A stretch of 64,000 bases of DNA from assembly GCA_021371855.1 (NCBI GenBank), contig JAJFVL010000037.1, forward strand, positions 1 through 64,000, given 5' to 3'. The position numbers and the translations under genes are program-made. Below are positions 16,355 through 25,176 of this stretch, one piece after another. Each line of letters starts with the position of its first letter. Position 1 is the stretch's first letter. The notes beneath the pieces were generated by a model, which was not told the origin of the DNA, searched no databases, and was given only the letters and a program-made list of their open reading frames with translations. Source of the DNA: Bacteroidales bacterium. Its GTDB lineage: Bacteria > Bacteroidota > Bacteroidia > Bacteroidales > VadinHA17.

Positions 16355-16655
16355 TCGTTTGTCGGTGTAGATAAACAAGCATTTTTAGATTTCCATAACA
16401 GTATTATTTTGAACAAAATCAGCATTGAATTGTTTCAAAATATTTATCAGGAGTAATAAAAAGGAAGGAGACGACCATGAGCAAACCCGACTAATTTCTT
16501 TCAAGTACCATCAATCGCCAGATCAAGGCTGAAAAAGCTATACACAATGGTGATCGCCAGAGTGATGCCCTCCCAATCGGTCAAAGTCCTCCAGCCGTGA
16601 CATCGGCGACATAAGCATTACAGGCTATATATAAACGACCTTAAATAACATAGAT

Positions 16656-16781
16656 ATGGGTGCTTCCATTTCAGATGTAATTGTAGTTGGTGCAGGACAC
16701 GCAGGATTAAGAATCATTTGTCACCTGAACAGGAGAACATGTTTTCTGATTTTTAAGCCACTCAAAATCGATGGCGTATAA
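16656..16781 (+). pseudogene. Fragment of a FAD/NAD(P)-binding flavoprotein
   Basis: An ATG opens a 41-residue frame with SDVIVVGAGHAGL, the GxGxxG dinucleotide-binding start of flavoprotein monooxygenases or oxidoreductases. The similarity is lost within about 25 residues and the frame stops. The rest of the gene is absent, so this is a remnant. Confidence 0.6.
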
Positions 16782-16827
16782 GGTTTATTTGCTTAAAGAC
16801 TCAGGTTAATTTCAATCAACATTATAG

Positions 16828-16953
16828 AGTCAAAATGAATTAAGCAAGCTAAAACAGCTTGAGAAGGAGCATGGAACAATTACCCTGCTCTATTCATCCA
16901 AAGAAGAAAAAATTAACAATGCAGTTGCCTTAAGAGAATTCCTGGAAGAGTAA
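16828..16953 (+). pseudogene. C-terminal fragment of a DUF488 protein
   Basis: The 41-residue frame ending at 16953 contains LEKEHGTITLLYSSKEEKIN and NAVALREFLEE, matching the C-terminus of DUF488 proteins, which normally exceed 110 residues. A stop codon lies just upstream at 16825-16827, so the N-terminal part is gone. A related, more decayed copy lies at 18874-18951. Confidence 0.65.
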
Positions 16954-17015
16954 AAATAATGGGATAAGAAAACACGAAACCGGTACTTTTATAAAGTATT
17001 TGTTCTTACGGAACC

Positions 17016-17855
17016 TCAGGCATTTATCAGTTTTTCTATATCAAACTTTTTCATCTTTAGGAATGCTGCAGTTACCCTTTCTACTCTGGAAGCATCTCTC
17101 AAAAGCTGACCCAGGATTGCCGGAACAACCTGCCATGAGATGCCATACTTATCTTTCAGCCAGCCGCACTGACTCTCCTCACCTCCTTCAGTCAGCTTAT
17201 TCCAGAAGTAATCAATTTCTTCCTGGGTGTCACATTCCACCACAAACGAAATAGCTTCATTAAAACTGAACTGATGGCTGAATGAACTATCCATTGACAT
17301 AAATATCTTATTGCCGAGGATAAACTGTGCATGCTTCACTGTTCCTTCAACATCATTTTCTCCTTTGAGATATCTCGCGATACTCTTAACCCTTGAATTT
17401 TTAAATACCGAAGTGTAGAACTGAAATGCCTCCTCTGCCTTACCGCACTGCGTACCTGTAAACATTAACACAGGCGAGATCTTCTGACTTACATCTTCAA
17501 TACCGCCAAATGATAATTGCCAGTTTACACCAAACCTGTCGCTCACCCATCCATATTTACTGCTCCAATCATATTTGTCAAGAGGCATCAATACAGATCC
17601 GCCCTGCAGAAAGCTCTTCCATAGTCTGTCTATCTCCTCTTCCGATTTACAAATTATATAAAATGAGATTGACGGATTGATTTTAAATTCAGGTCCTCCA
17701 TTGAGACACATGAATTTTTGACCTGATGCCTTAAATGTTACTGCAAATTTGTTTTCGTCTGTAATTGCAGTGTCATCCAGGACAGAACAATAATACTCTG
17801 CTGCCTCTTTTGCTTTTCCATCAAACCAGAGGCAAGGATAGATCATGTTTTTCAT
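17016..17855 (-). CDS. Two-domain VOC/PhnB-like protein
   Basis: A 279-residue protein formed by two VOC domains of the PhnB/3-demethylubiquinone-methyltransferase-like group. Each half begins with the typical pattern: YPCLWFDGKAKEAAEYYCSV, then SPVLMFTGTQCGKAEEAFQF. Each also ends with a tryptophan block: YGWVSDRFGVNWQLSFGG and CGWLKDKYGISWQVVP. Despite the historic name, such proteins are not shown to be methyltransferases; the substrate is unknown. It is the last of three VOC genes in a row, ten bases after the preceding one. Confidence 0.85.
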   Translation of the reverse strand: MKNMIYPCLWFDGKAKEAAEYYCSVLDDTAITDENKFAVTFKASGQKFMCLNGGPEFKINPSISFYIICKSEEEIDRLWKSFLQGGSVLMPLDKYDWSSKYGWVSDRFGVNWQLSFGGIEDVSQKISPVLMFTGTQCGKAEEAFQFYTSVFKNSRVKSIARYLKGENDVEGTVKHAQFILGNKIFMSMDSSFSHQFSFNEAISFVVECDTQEEIDYFWNKLTEGGEESQCGWLKDKYGISWQVVPAILGQLLRDASRVERVTAAFLKMKKFDIEKLINA

Positions 17856-17865
17856 ATTTTAAAGA

Positions 17866-18309
17866 TTAACTGTTCTTCGCTGAAAAGTTAAGCATCCATT
17901 TTACACCATACTTATCTGTGCAGCTTCCATAATAATCTCCCCAGAACATATCCTGTAATTCCTGCTCTATTATTCCTCCTTCTGAAAGTGCTTTGAACAG
18001 CCGCTTTGTTTCTTCCCTGGTATCAGGATTTAGACTGATATAAACATTGTTACCGAAATTTACTTTGAATCCCATCGATTCGGGAGCATCTGTTCCCATA
18101 AGAAGATGACCTCCGAGGATCGGAAGAGAGACGTGCATTACCAGATTTTTATCCTCTTCTGCTAACGGAGGCATACCCTCCATCGGGGGAATATCGCTGA
18201 AACGGTTGATCTTTCCATCAACAAAATCACCACCAAAAACAGATTTATAGAAGTTGAAAGCTTCTTCAGTATTTCTCTGAAAATTGAGATATGTACCTGT
18301 ATGTGCCAT
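17866..18309 (-). CDS. VOC family protein (glyoxalase/bleomycin-resistance fold)
   Basis: A 147-residue single VOC domain: GTYLNFQRNTEEAFNFYKSV, FGGDF, HVSLPILGGHLLMGTD and the closing WGDYYGSCTDKYGVKWMLNF. The family includes metal-dependent lyases, dioxygenases and resistance proteins; this group has no assigned substrate. It lies between two other VOC genes on the same strand with short gaps, so the three are probably one transcript and may have arisen by duplication. Confidence 0.85.
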   Translation of the reverse strand: MAHTGTYLNFQRNTEEAFNFYKSVFGGDFVDGKINRFSDIPPMEGMPPLAEEDKNLVMHVSLPILGGHLLMGTDAPESMGFKVNFGNNVYISLNPDTREETKRLFKALSEGGIIEQELQDMFWGDYYGSCTDKYGVKWMLNFSAKNS

Positions 18310-18324
18310 AGTATTAAATTTTAC

Positions 18325-18795
18325 TTATTTTTTCGAAAACATTGCATCGGTTCGTTTCTGGACCTCATTAAAAGAGACATCTTCAATATGAGTCATTATT
18401 GTCCATTTAAATCCGAAAGGATCAGTAACAGTTCCTGTGCGGTCACCATGATACTGGTCCTTTACAGCCATGTCTCCAGTTACTTTTGCGCCTGCCTTCA
18501 GGGCCTGAGCAAATACATTATCAACATCCTTAACATAGAGGCAGAGGGTTACCGGTGAGCCTCCGACAGACTGTGGGCTGAGGTTGCCCCATTTTTCGTT
18601 CTCTTCGGCCAGCATTATTTTTGAATCACCTATCTCCAGCTCTGCATGACCGACAGATCTATCGGGCATTGTAACCCTTCCAACCTCAGTTGCACCGAAT
18701 GCCTTTTTGTAAAAATCTATTGCTTTATCAGCACCTTTAACTGCTAAATAGGCAGTTATTGAATGGTATCCCTTTGGTATTGGTTGTGTTTTCAT
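18325..18795 (-). CDS. VOC family protein (glyoxalase/bleomycin-resistance fold)
   Basis: A 156-residue VOC protein with SITAYLAVKGADKAIDFYKK, FGATEVGR, then GHAELEIGDSKIMLAEE and DPFGFKWTIMTHIEDVS. The ATG at 18795 is chosen; an in-frame TTG eight codons upstream adds residues outside the domain. It leads the three-gene VOC group. The histidine in GHAELEIG and the glutamate in LAEE are at positions that bind metal in related proteins. Substrate unknown. Confidence 0.87.
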   Translation of the reverse strand: MKTQPIPKGYHSITAYLAVKGADKAIDFYKKAFGATEVGRVTMPDRSVGHAELEIGDSKIMLAEENEKWGNLSPQSVGGSPVTLCLYVKDVDNVFAQALKAGAKVTGDMAVKDQYHGDRTGTVTDPFGFKWTIMTHIEDVSFNEVQKRTDAMFSKK

Positions 18796-18873
18796 AAAAC
18801 TTGTTTTGAGGAGAAACAATTTTTGAATAAAAAAGTTCAGGTTATAGGACCGGAGATATAAAGCTTGAATAGA

Positions 18874-18951
18874 ACAATTCCTTTATTCTGATTTCCTAAA
18901 GAAGAAACAATTGACAATGCAGCAGGTCTGAAGAAATTTCTATCCAAGTAA
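18874..18951 (+). pseudogene. Second, decayed DUF488 C-terminal fragment
   Basis: The bases from 18874 (ACAATTCCTTTATTCTG) to a stop at 18949-18951 align with the end of the DUF488 fragment near 16880-16953 and encode SKEE/PKEE-type, NAAGLKKFLSK-like sequence, with a frame disruption in the middle. Both fragments are on the plus strand and bracket the three VOC genes. Confidence 0.5.
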
Positions 18952-18956
18952 GTTAG

Positions 18957-21221
18957 CTATTTCTGATATAATTCTTTCGTTTTATCGATCGACCAGCCGG
19001 TTTTCAAGCCAACCATAAATAATGCAAGTGCAACAGTTCCTATTGCAAATACAGTATCACCAATCATCCTCATCCACTTTAACGACTGAAGGGTTGGATC
19101 CTGCATAAATTCGGCTGAGCGGGCATACCACATTCCAAGTTTAATGCTTGCTATGGTTTGTAAGACTCCCACAGGAAGAAGGCTTATAAGAATCATTAAC
19201 ATCAATCCTCCATTTATAGACCAGAATGCAATACTTAATAATTTAGTCTTCCAGACATATTTGATAGTTAGCCCTTTAAGTACAAACAGCATAAGTCCAA
19301 TTGCCAGCATACCAAAAACACCAAAAAGTGCAGCATGGCCATGAACGGGAGTGGTATTCAGCCCCTGCATATAGTACAAAGCTATGGGAGGATTAATAAG
19401 GAAGCCAAACAATCCTGCCCCGACAAGGTTCCAGAAGCTTACCGAAATAATGAAGTAAACAGGCCATTTGTATGATTTTACCCAGGCTGTGGCCCTGCTA
19501 AGCTGAAGATTATGGTAGGCTTCAAATCCCATGAATACTAGCGGCACAACTTCAAGAGCGCTGAAAGATGCACCAAGGGCAATAATGGCAGTAGGAGTTC
19601 CTGCAAAATAAAGATGATGGAATGTCCCGATGACACCGCCTGTCATATATACTATAGTAGCAAAAAGGACACCGGTTGTAGCATATTTTATATTCAGCAA
19701 TCCCATTCTTACAAACAGGAAAGCAGCTATAACTGTAGCAAATACTTCAAAGAAACCTTCAACCCAGAGATGGACCACCCACCACCGCCAGTATTCTGCT
19801 ATCGATAAATGGGTTTGTCTTCCCCACATCAGCCCTGCACCATAAAACCCGGCAATTGCAACCGATGCTATTATAAACATTATCAATAACTGCCGGCTTT
19901 CAGACGGCTTGATGAGTGCGGGCCATAATGCACGGAACATTAAAAAGAGCCAGATAATAAAACCTGCGAAAAGAAATATCTGCCAGAATCTTCCTAAATC
20001 CACATATTCATAACCCTGGTGACCAAACCAGAAGTTCTGTACCAATCCGAGTTTCTGCATTATACCCATCCATTCGCCGGCAATTGAGCCAATGACAATT
20101 ATAAGGAGAGCGACGAATAATACATTTACTCCCAGCCTCTGGTATTTTGGTTCAGCTCCCGATACTGCCGGAGCGATATAAAGTCCTGCAGCAAGCCATG
20201 AGGTAGCTATCCAGAAAAGAGCAAGCTGAACATGCCAGGTTCTCGCAACTGAATAGGGAAAAATATTGTCAAGCTTCAGCCCATAAAATCCATTCCCTTC
20301 TACGCCATAATGAGCTGCGATAACTCCAAAAGCGATCTGCAAAAGGATCAGACCAATCACGACCCAGAAATACTTCAGTACAGCCTGCATTGATGGTGTA
20401 GGATTAAGCCCTCCAAGCGGATCATTCTGAGGCAGCAATGATTTATCAAGAACATCCGAACGGTTTCTTGCATTATAATATGCCAGCAATCCGATACCTA
20501 CAAGCAGCATTATAACGCTGAAACCGGTCCAAAGGACAATTCCTGCTGATGGGGTATTGCCTATGACCTGATCGGGCGGCCAGTTATTCGTAAAGGTGAT
20601 GTTTGATCCGGGTCTTTGGGTTATGCAAGCCCAGGCAGCCCAGAAGAAAAAAGCATTCATCGATTGCATTCTGCCGGAATCTTTTATTGAATTTGCCGGA
20701 ATAGCATAGGAAGTTCTTTCCTTATCCAGTGAAGGATCATTCATAAATAGTCCCTTAAAATGACTGCAGTTGCTTTCAATAGCTTCTGCTCTTTCATGTG
20801 AAACAGTAAGGATCCCGGTTTTGCTATTATATGTGTTTGACCGCAGGGCATCCTGAAGCCTCACCTTAAGCATGGCCTGCTGTTCTTTGTTCAGATTGTC
20901 GAATGACAAACTAAACTCCTGTAATGAGTGTTTTTCAAGCAGAAATGATGATTCTTTATGCAGCCAGTCAGCCGACCAGTCAGGAGCAACATAAGCTCCA
21001 TGTCCCCATATGGAGCCAAGTTCCTGTCCGCCTATTGACTGCCAGATATTCTGACCGTCTTTAATCTGCTGTGATGTAAAGAGCACAATACCGCTTTCAT
21101 CAATTATCTTTTCAGGTATCGGTGGTTTTTGTCTGTAAATCTCATGCCCGAAAAATCCAAGAACAGCAAAACAGACCAGGGTAATAACAGCAAAACCAAT
21201 CCAGAGTGTTTTTGTCTTCAT
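18957..21221 (-). CDS. norZ: Quinol-dependent nitric oxide reductase (qNOR)
   Basis: A 754-residue inner membrane enzyme that reduces nitric oxide to nitrous oxide with electrons from quinol. The N-terminal periplasmic region (GQNIWQSIGGQELGSIWGHG) corresponds to the cytochrome c-like domain, but there is no CxxCH motif anywhere, which marks the quinol type rather than the cytochrome-linked NorBC. The catalytic NorB core follows with WHVQLALFWIATSWLAAGLY, VVHLWVEGFFEVFATV and GGVIGTFHHLYFAGTP, supplying haem and non-haem iron ligands. Length agrees with qNOR (about 750). The ATG at 21221 is chosen over a TTG seven codons upstream. It stands alone and likely protects against NO or supports denitrification-like respiration. 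Confidence 0.92.
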   Translation of the reverse strand: MKTKTLWIGFAVITLVCFAVLGFFGHEIYRQKPPIPEKIIDESGIVLFTSQQIKDGQNIWQSIGGQELGSIWGHGAYVAPDWSADWLHKESSFLLEKHSLQEFSLSFDNLNKEQQAMLKVRLQDALRSNTYNSKTGILTVSHERAEAIESNCSHFKGLFMNDPSLDKERTSYAIPANSIKDSGRMQSMNAFFFWAAWACITQRPGSNITFTNNWPPDQVIGNTPSAGIVLWTGFSVIMLLVGIGLLAYYNARNRSDVLDKSLLPQNDPLGGLNPTPSMQAVLKYFWVVIGLILLQIAFGVIAAHYGVEGNGFYGLKLDNIFPYSVARTWHVQLALFWIATSWLAAGLYIAPAVSGAEPKYQRLGVNVLFVALLIIVIGSIAGEWMGIMQKLGLVQNFWFGHQGYEYVDLGRFWQIFLFAGFIIWLFLMFRALWPALIKPSESRQLLIMFIIASVAIAGFYGAGLMWGRQTHLSIAEYWRWWVVHLWVEGFFEVFATVIAAFLFVRMGLLNIKYATTGVLFATIVYMTGGVIGTFHHLYFAGTPTAIIALGASFSALEVVPLVFMGFEAYHNLQLSRATAWVKSYKWPVYFIISVSFWNLVGAGLFGFLINPPIALYYMQGLNTTPVHGHAALFGVFGMLAIGLMLFVLKGLTIKYVWKTKLLSIAFWSINGGLMLMILISLLPVGVLQTIASIKLGMWYARSAEFMQDPTLQSLKWMRMIGDTVFAIGTVALALFMVGLKTGWSIDKTKELYQK

Positions 21222-22200
21222 AACCGGTAGAATCAGAGTCAAACTTCAGTTCAAACAAATAATTTACATGTAAATAAAATTAAGCAATAATTCATTCTCC
21301 CACAAATCATTTCTAATTCAGGACCAAAGAGAATGAGAAGATTAAAATTTCATTGCATTTTAGTCTAAACGGAACCCTGATTCATTACAATATGGGGATT
21401 CTTTTATCAGTTTTAAGAGAGTTTTTTTCTGCATCTTGTCAAATAATTCACTTTTTACAGGACGAAATCCATCTTTAGGATCGTAGATTTATCAGGACAA
21501 AGCAATTCAGTGGCGCCACCTGTCACCCTTTAATTAACAAACCTCCAAATATCAGGATTAGTAACAAAAGCATTATCAGTCCCATCACTTTTCCCAAAGC
21601 TGATATTATTTTTAGCATCAGAAACAATAAAATTATAAACAATATTGTTCCGGCAATTTTTCTTATACTCTTCATCAATTATAAACTTAGATATTACATG
21701 ATATCGGTGCAATCCCGGCATCTCACCTCTATCTGCCTGCCGAAATCGCGTCTCCTCTCCCCCATTCCTGTTACATAATCGCCGTGTAATATAACAATAA
21801 ACTGAAACAACCCGCAGCCGGCAAGATCGTTTTTGACATTTCTGCCATTATCGTAACCTTTTTTGCTTATAAACTTACATAAAATATTCTTTACACCTTA
21901 AGCTCATAATATCTTTCAATATTTTGTAATCATTTTACTGCTAAATGGGGATAAGCCATAATCGCATTTCTTAAGGCATTAGGCTATCTGCCTATCCTGA
22001 AAAAGACAACTCGTATCGTTATGTCCGATGCTTTCACTGCTATCTTAAAGTTATCTCATTATCAATTTCCCTTAAAATCCGGTTTTTCATTGCGGTTGAT
22101 CTGCAGTTCCCGGCGGATTTTTTCATACAATATGGAACCACTTTTACCTGTTCTTACCAATACCGGGGACATTGCATGTAATGAACACCGTAACCATGAA
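21222..22200. other. Spacer with little recognisable content
   Basis: Apart from one small membrane-protein frame (21523-21675) no gene is supported. On the minus strand near 21385-21480 a short frame encodes DGFRPVKSELFDKMQKK and then stops on both sides; it may be the trace of a lost gene. The remainder is AT-rich and plain. Confidence 0.5.
21523..21675 (-). CDS. Small hydrophobic membrane protein (50 residues)
   Basis: The frame begins MKSIRKIAGTILFIILLFLM and is almost wholly hydrophobic after a basic start, with two possible membrane segments and a final LLIKG. The positive start, the hydrophobic pattern and the lack of stop codons suggest a genuine small membrane protein. There is no clear ribosome binding site and no known family, so it is tentative. 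Confidence 0.4.
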   Translation of the reverse strand: MKSIRKIAGTILFIILLFLMLKIISALGKVMGLIMLLLLILIFGGLLIKG

Positions 22201-22216
22201 AAGTCAATATTGACTT
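22201..22216 (+). promoter_or_regulatory. Perfect 16-base palindrome, candidate operator of the MBL gene
   Basis: AAGTCAATATTGACTT is a perfect inverted repeat ending 28 bases before the ATG of the MBL-fold gene, just upstream of a TATCTTTA element (22231-22238) that could be its -7 box. A dimeric regulator bound here would cover the promoter. Confidence 0.45.
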
Positions 22217-22244
22217 CTAACGGAAGTTGTCTTATCTTTATGTT

Positions 22245-23090
22245 ATGAAAACAAAGAAACACTCTTCATTACTGACCATAATCCTGTTACTGAGCATTCA
22301 GTGCTACGGACAGGACTATGCATTCCTCAGTAACCAGGAAGGACTGAGAGGTGTCTCAGATACAAGCGGAATAAATGGTCCGGTCACTGTAAAGGTGATC
22401 TATGACAATTATTCAACGTCGAAATATATGAAGGCCGACTGGGGCTTCTCTGTCGTCATCATGGGTCTCGGCAAAGAGATACTTTTTGATACCGGGACCA
22501 AACCAGAGATCTTCGATTCCAATTTCAGGCAATCAGGGCTTGATATCTCAAAGATAGATATACTCGTTTTCTCTCATGAGCATGGTGATCATACAGGAGG
22601 TCTTTCCTCGTTTGTGAAGATGAAAACAGGAATTCCGGTAGTTTTTCCTTATTCATTCTCCGCAGAATTCAAACAGGATCTGAAAAAGTACGGGTTGACG
22701 CCACTCCTGGTAAAAGATCCGGCTATGATATGCAGGCATCTTTATACTTCCGGGGAGTTTGACTTTTCTATACCGGAGCAGGCATTGGTTCTGGACACAA
22801 AGAAAGGGCTTGTGGTAATGACCGGCTGTGCGCATCCGGGTATTATTGAAATGCTTAAAGAGATGAAGTCGAAGTTTAATAAGAACATTTACATGGTCTT
22901 CGGGGGCTTTCATCTGCTGAATAAAACAGACAAAGAGATGGATTCGATTATCGCTGACATGAAGTCGCTGGGTGTTGTGAAATGCGGTGCCACTCATTGC
23001 ACCGGCGAAAAGCAGATAAAGATGTTCAATGAGGCTTTTGGAGATAACTACTTTGAGCTGGGGGCAGGAAATACTATTATCATTAACTGA
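22245..23090 (+). CDS. Exported MBL-fold metallohydrolase
   Basis: A 281-residue metallo-beta-lactamase-fold enzyme. Residues 1-23 form a signal peptide ending CYGQ, so it is exported. The metal motif is FSHEHGDHTGGL, with further ligands in TGCAHPGI and GATHCTG. The pattern, including the long insertion before TGCAHPG, matches the subgroup annotated as 7,8-dihydropterin-6-yl-methyl-4-(beta-D-ribofuranosyl)aminobenzene 5'-phosphate synthase-like proteins; most of these are not tested and the real substrate is unknown. The ATG at 22245 starts the signal peptide. A 16-base palindrome lies upstream. The next gene follows after 22 bases on the same strand. Confidence 0.87.
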   Translation: MKTKKHSSLLTIILLLSIQCYGQDYAFLSNQEGLRGVSDTSGINGPVTVKVIYDNYSTSKYMKADWGFSVVIMGLGKEILFDTGTKPEIFDSNFRQSGLDISKIDILVFSHEHGDHTGGLSSFVKMKTGIPVVFPYSFSAEFKQDLKKYGLTPLLVKDPAMICRHLYTSGEFDFSIPEQALVLDTKKGLVVMTGCAHPGIIEMLKEMKSKFNKNIYMVFGGFHLLNKTDKEMDSIIADMKSLGVVKCGATHCTGEKQIKMFNEAFGDNYFELGAGNTIIIN

Positions 23091-23112
23091 CGGTTTGAAG
23101 CTCTTCTCCACC

Positions 23113-23367
23113 ATGATAACTGAGCTGATTCCCATTATTGCTGAATGTCATTCAGGATATAAAGCTGATGAATATCCGAAATACATTATCCGTGATAATA
23201 ACCGGATTGAGGTCATACAGATAACTGACCGGTGGTATCAGAGGGAGAGCACACCTGACTTTCCTGCCTCGGATTACTTCAAGGCAGAGATGGCAGACGG
23301 TAGCCAATGGTTGATTAAACATGACCTCGATAATGATAAATGGTATCTGGTGGTCAGCTCTCCCTGA
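23113..23367 (+). CDS. Small conserved cytoplasmic protein of unknown function
   Basis: An 84-residue protein from the ATG at 23113. It contains ECHSGYKADEYPKYIIRDNN, ITDRWYQ, ASDYFKAEMADGSQWLIKHD and NDKWYLVV. This is the pattern of a small conserved protein found in many bacteria whose function is not known; the two tryptophans and the DYFK and HDL words are its fixed points. It lies 22 bases downstream of the MBL gene, probably in the same transcript. Confidence 0.65.
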   Translation: MITELIPIIAECHSGYKADEYPKYIIRDNNRIEVIQITDRWYQRESTPDFPASDYFKAEMADGSQWLIKHDLDNDKWYLVVSSP

Positions 23368-23443
23368 CTCCATCTGTACAATTTACAGAAGTTTTTCAGA
23401 TGATCAGAATAAACATCCCGGATAGGTCAGCGGCATTTTTAGG

Positions 23444-24331
23444 CTATACTGATTTTCTGAAATCAGAAAACCTTTGTTCAAGGCGGTCTCTGTCAGGCCA
23501 GTCATGCTTATGACCAGGTAGAATTAACCTGATGTTATTAAGTGATTGCAGACCGTATTTCAGCATTGGTCCGTCTACCTCTTCAAGTATATCCTGACGA
23601 ACCACTACCTGATAATCCGGATTAATTCCGATAATATTATTGTCAAATGCTGCATGGTGGATTTTGCATAATGAGAGTCCGTTTTGAACAATTGGATCTC
23701 CATGTTCTTCTCTGTCGCCAATTATGTGAGCTGCATCAAGGAGTTCAGTATGTCTCAGCCGGCATAATGAACATTGATTTCTGTATGCTGCAATGACTCT
23801 TTCCCTGAACTGTCGCTGATGTGCCCGGTAAAGAACTGTCTGAGTAATATATGAACGCCTTTCGGTCCCTGAGAATGAATCCTCGACTCTGTCAGCCTGA
23901 AGGTAAGCAATGTCATCAACGGCAACAGTAAAGGTGAGACTAGATCGGTTATCATTGACAATATAAACCGGGTAGGATGCCAGATATTTACCCGGGAAAA
24001 TATTGAAGAAATAAACTAATGGCTTTCTGTGCCTCATCACCTCACGGAGCCCGACATTATCCCTGTGCATTGGATCAGTACCGCGATACCTGTAGTTCAA
24101 TAATCCATGATCGTCAACAGAATCGCTATATGGGCCGCCCATAATTGACGTTATTGACAATGGCAACTCCATAGGGCTAGGTTTCCAGATGCCTTGCGGT
24201 CCAACAAGGCGAATAGTCCTTCCAAAATAGTCAAAGCCCTCCTCCAGAACTTTCCGGGGAAGAGAGTCTCCGTAAAATTCTGTTTGCTTTTTCAGCCAGA
24301 CGAAGGCGGCAAGGCGAATTTGATTGTCCAT
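23444..24331 (-). CDS. HNH endonuclease (restriction-like)
   Basis: A 295-residue protein. Residues about 180-240 are an HNH nuclease domain with zinc-type cysteines: CSLCRLRHTELLDAAHII, then NGLSLCKIHHAAFDNN, where the histidines of AAHII and IHHAAF and the asparagine form the active site. The N-terminal 170 residues resemble the non-catalytic region of HNH_2-type (PF13391) restriction-like enzymes and may recognise modified DNA. It is the last gene of the minus-strand defence island, 44 bases downstream of a GIY-YIG nuclease gene. Confidence 0.85.
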   Translation of the reverse strand: MDNQIRLAAFVWLKKQTEFYGDSLPRKVLEEGFDYFGRTIRLVGPQGIWKPSPMELPLSITSIMGGPYSDSVDDHGLLNYRYRGTDPMHRDNVGLREVMRHRKPLVYFFNIFPGKYLASYPVYIVNDNRSSLTFTVAVDDIAYLQADRVEDSFSGTERRSYITQTVLYRAHQRQFRERVIAAYRNQCSLCRLRHTELLDAAHIIGDREEHGDPIVQNGLSLCKIHHAAFDNNIIGINPDYQVVVRQDILEEVDGPMLKYGLQSLNNIRLILPGHKHDWPDRDRLEQRFSDFRKSV

Positions 24332-24375
24332 GAAGTTTTACCTGGTCAGGTCGAGATATGAACATTAAAACAATT

Positions 24376-25176
24376 CTACAGCTTCTCGGAAAGTTCACGA
24401 AGAAGCTGCGCGTTTTGACGTTTTTTAATTTCTGGATCTTCTGCCTGTAAATATTCAAGGCCTGAAAATAAATTACCCTGTTTTCTGTTCTGTCTGGGTT
24501 CCAGACTCTCAATAAGAATAGCTTCCAGTAGATCGTTTAATGTTTGAATACTAATCTTTTCATTTTCAACTTCCTTATTTAGTGTACCATCTTCTTTGAC
24601 GGGATAAAAACCGAACCATGAAAACCTGTCCCAACGACCACCTAATCTGTCAATAGTATGATTTCTTAACCTTTGACCTAATGACTGTTCTGTTGCTTGT
24701 CCAACATAAATTGTTTCCCGATTATCATGCAACAGATATATCCCTATCTCTTCCTTAAAGTTGACCTTACTTGCTCCCAACTGCTGAACACCAAATAAAT
24801 CAGGATTGTTTTTCCAATTGATCAAATTTCTGTTCCAATAAATACCGAATGCATTGATAATTTTAGACTTAACATTCTTGAAATCAGAATTCATTCCAGG
24901 ATTACTGCTCAAATCATTAGAAAGCAAATTTATATCTTCTTCAATAAATCTTCTAAGAATGTATCTGCCTTTTTCAACTCTTGCAAAAACAGATTTTTCC
25001 TTATTTGTATTAATGTCTGTAGTTATAGTTGCACTAACAGTATCCTGAGGGGTTGCCCCAAGAGAAGTTCTATATTTTTTTTCAGCTATTAATTCAGCAA
25101 TCTCTGTATAGTGAAGAGGACCTTTTTCTTCTTCAAGAACCTTCAATACTGCATCTTTCCATTTAAGTTCTGACAT
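24376..25176 (-). CDS. HARE-HTH and GIY-YIG nuclease fusion
   Basis: A 266-residue protein. Residues 1-75 form a HARE-HTH domain (WKDAVLKVLEEEKGPLHYTE, then ATPQDTVSATITTDI), a winged helix found in restriction enzymes and chromatin proteins and thought to sense DNA modification. Residues about 140-230 form a GIY-YIG nuclease, with EIGIYLLHDNRETIYVGQAT giving the two half-motifs and RLRNH the catalytic arginine and histidine. The last 30 residues are helical. The domain order fits a restriction nuclease for modified or unmodified DNA. It shares direction with the HNH gene 44 bases downstream. Confidence 0.8.
   Translation of the reverse strand: MSELKWKDAVLKVLEEEKGPLHYTEIAELIAEKKYRTSLGATPQDTVSATITTDINTNKEKSVFARVEKGRYILRRFIEEDINLLSNDLSSNPGMNSDFKNVKSKIINAFGIYWNRNLINWKNNPDLFGVQQLGASKVNFKEEIGIYLLHDNRETIYVGQATEQSLGQRLRNHTIDRLGGRWDRFSWFGFYPVKEDGTLNKEVENEKISIQTLNDLLEAILIESLEPRQNRKQGNLFSGLEYLQAEDPEIKKRQNAQLLRELSEKL

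Larger units (their letters stand above)
16268..17015. other. Decayed region with gene fragments
   Basis: About 750 bases without an intact gene. A ribosome binding site and ATG near 16470-16480 open a frame that stops after five codons; the sequence downstream of it looks like the start of a lost gene. Two recognisable fragments are listed separately: a flavoprotein start and a DUF488 end. The rest shows no structure I can name. Confidence 0.6.

Noticed and set aside
18957..21221. Cytochrome c-dependent nitric oxide reductase NorB
   Set aside because: The protein has the N-terminal fusion of the quinol type and lacks CxxCH, and no norC gene is nearby.
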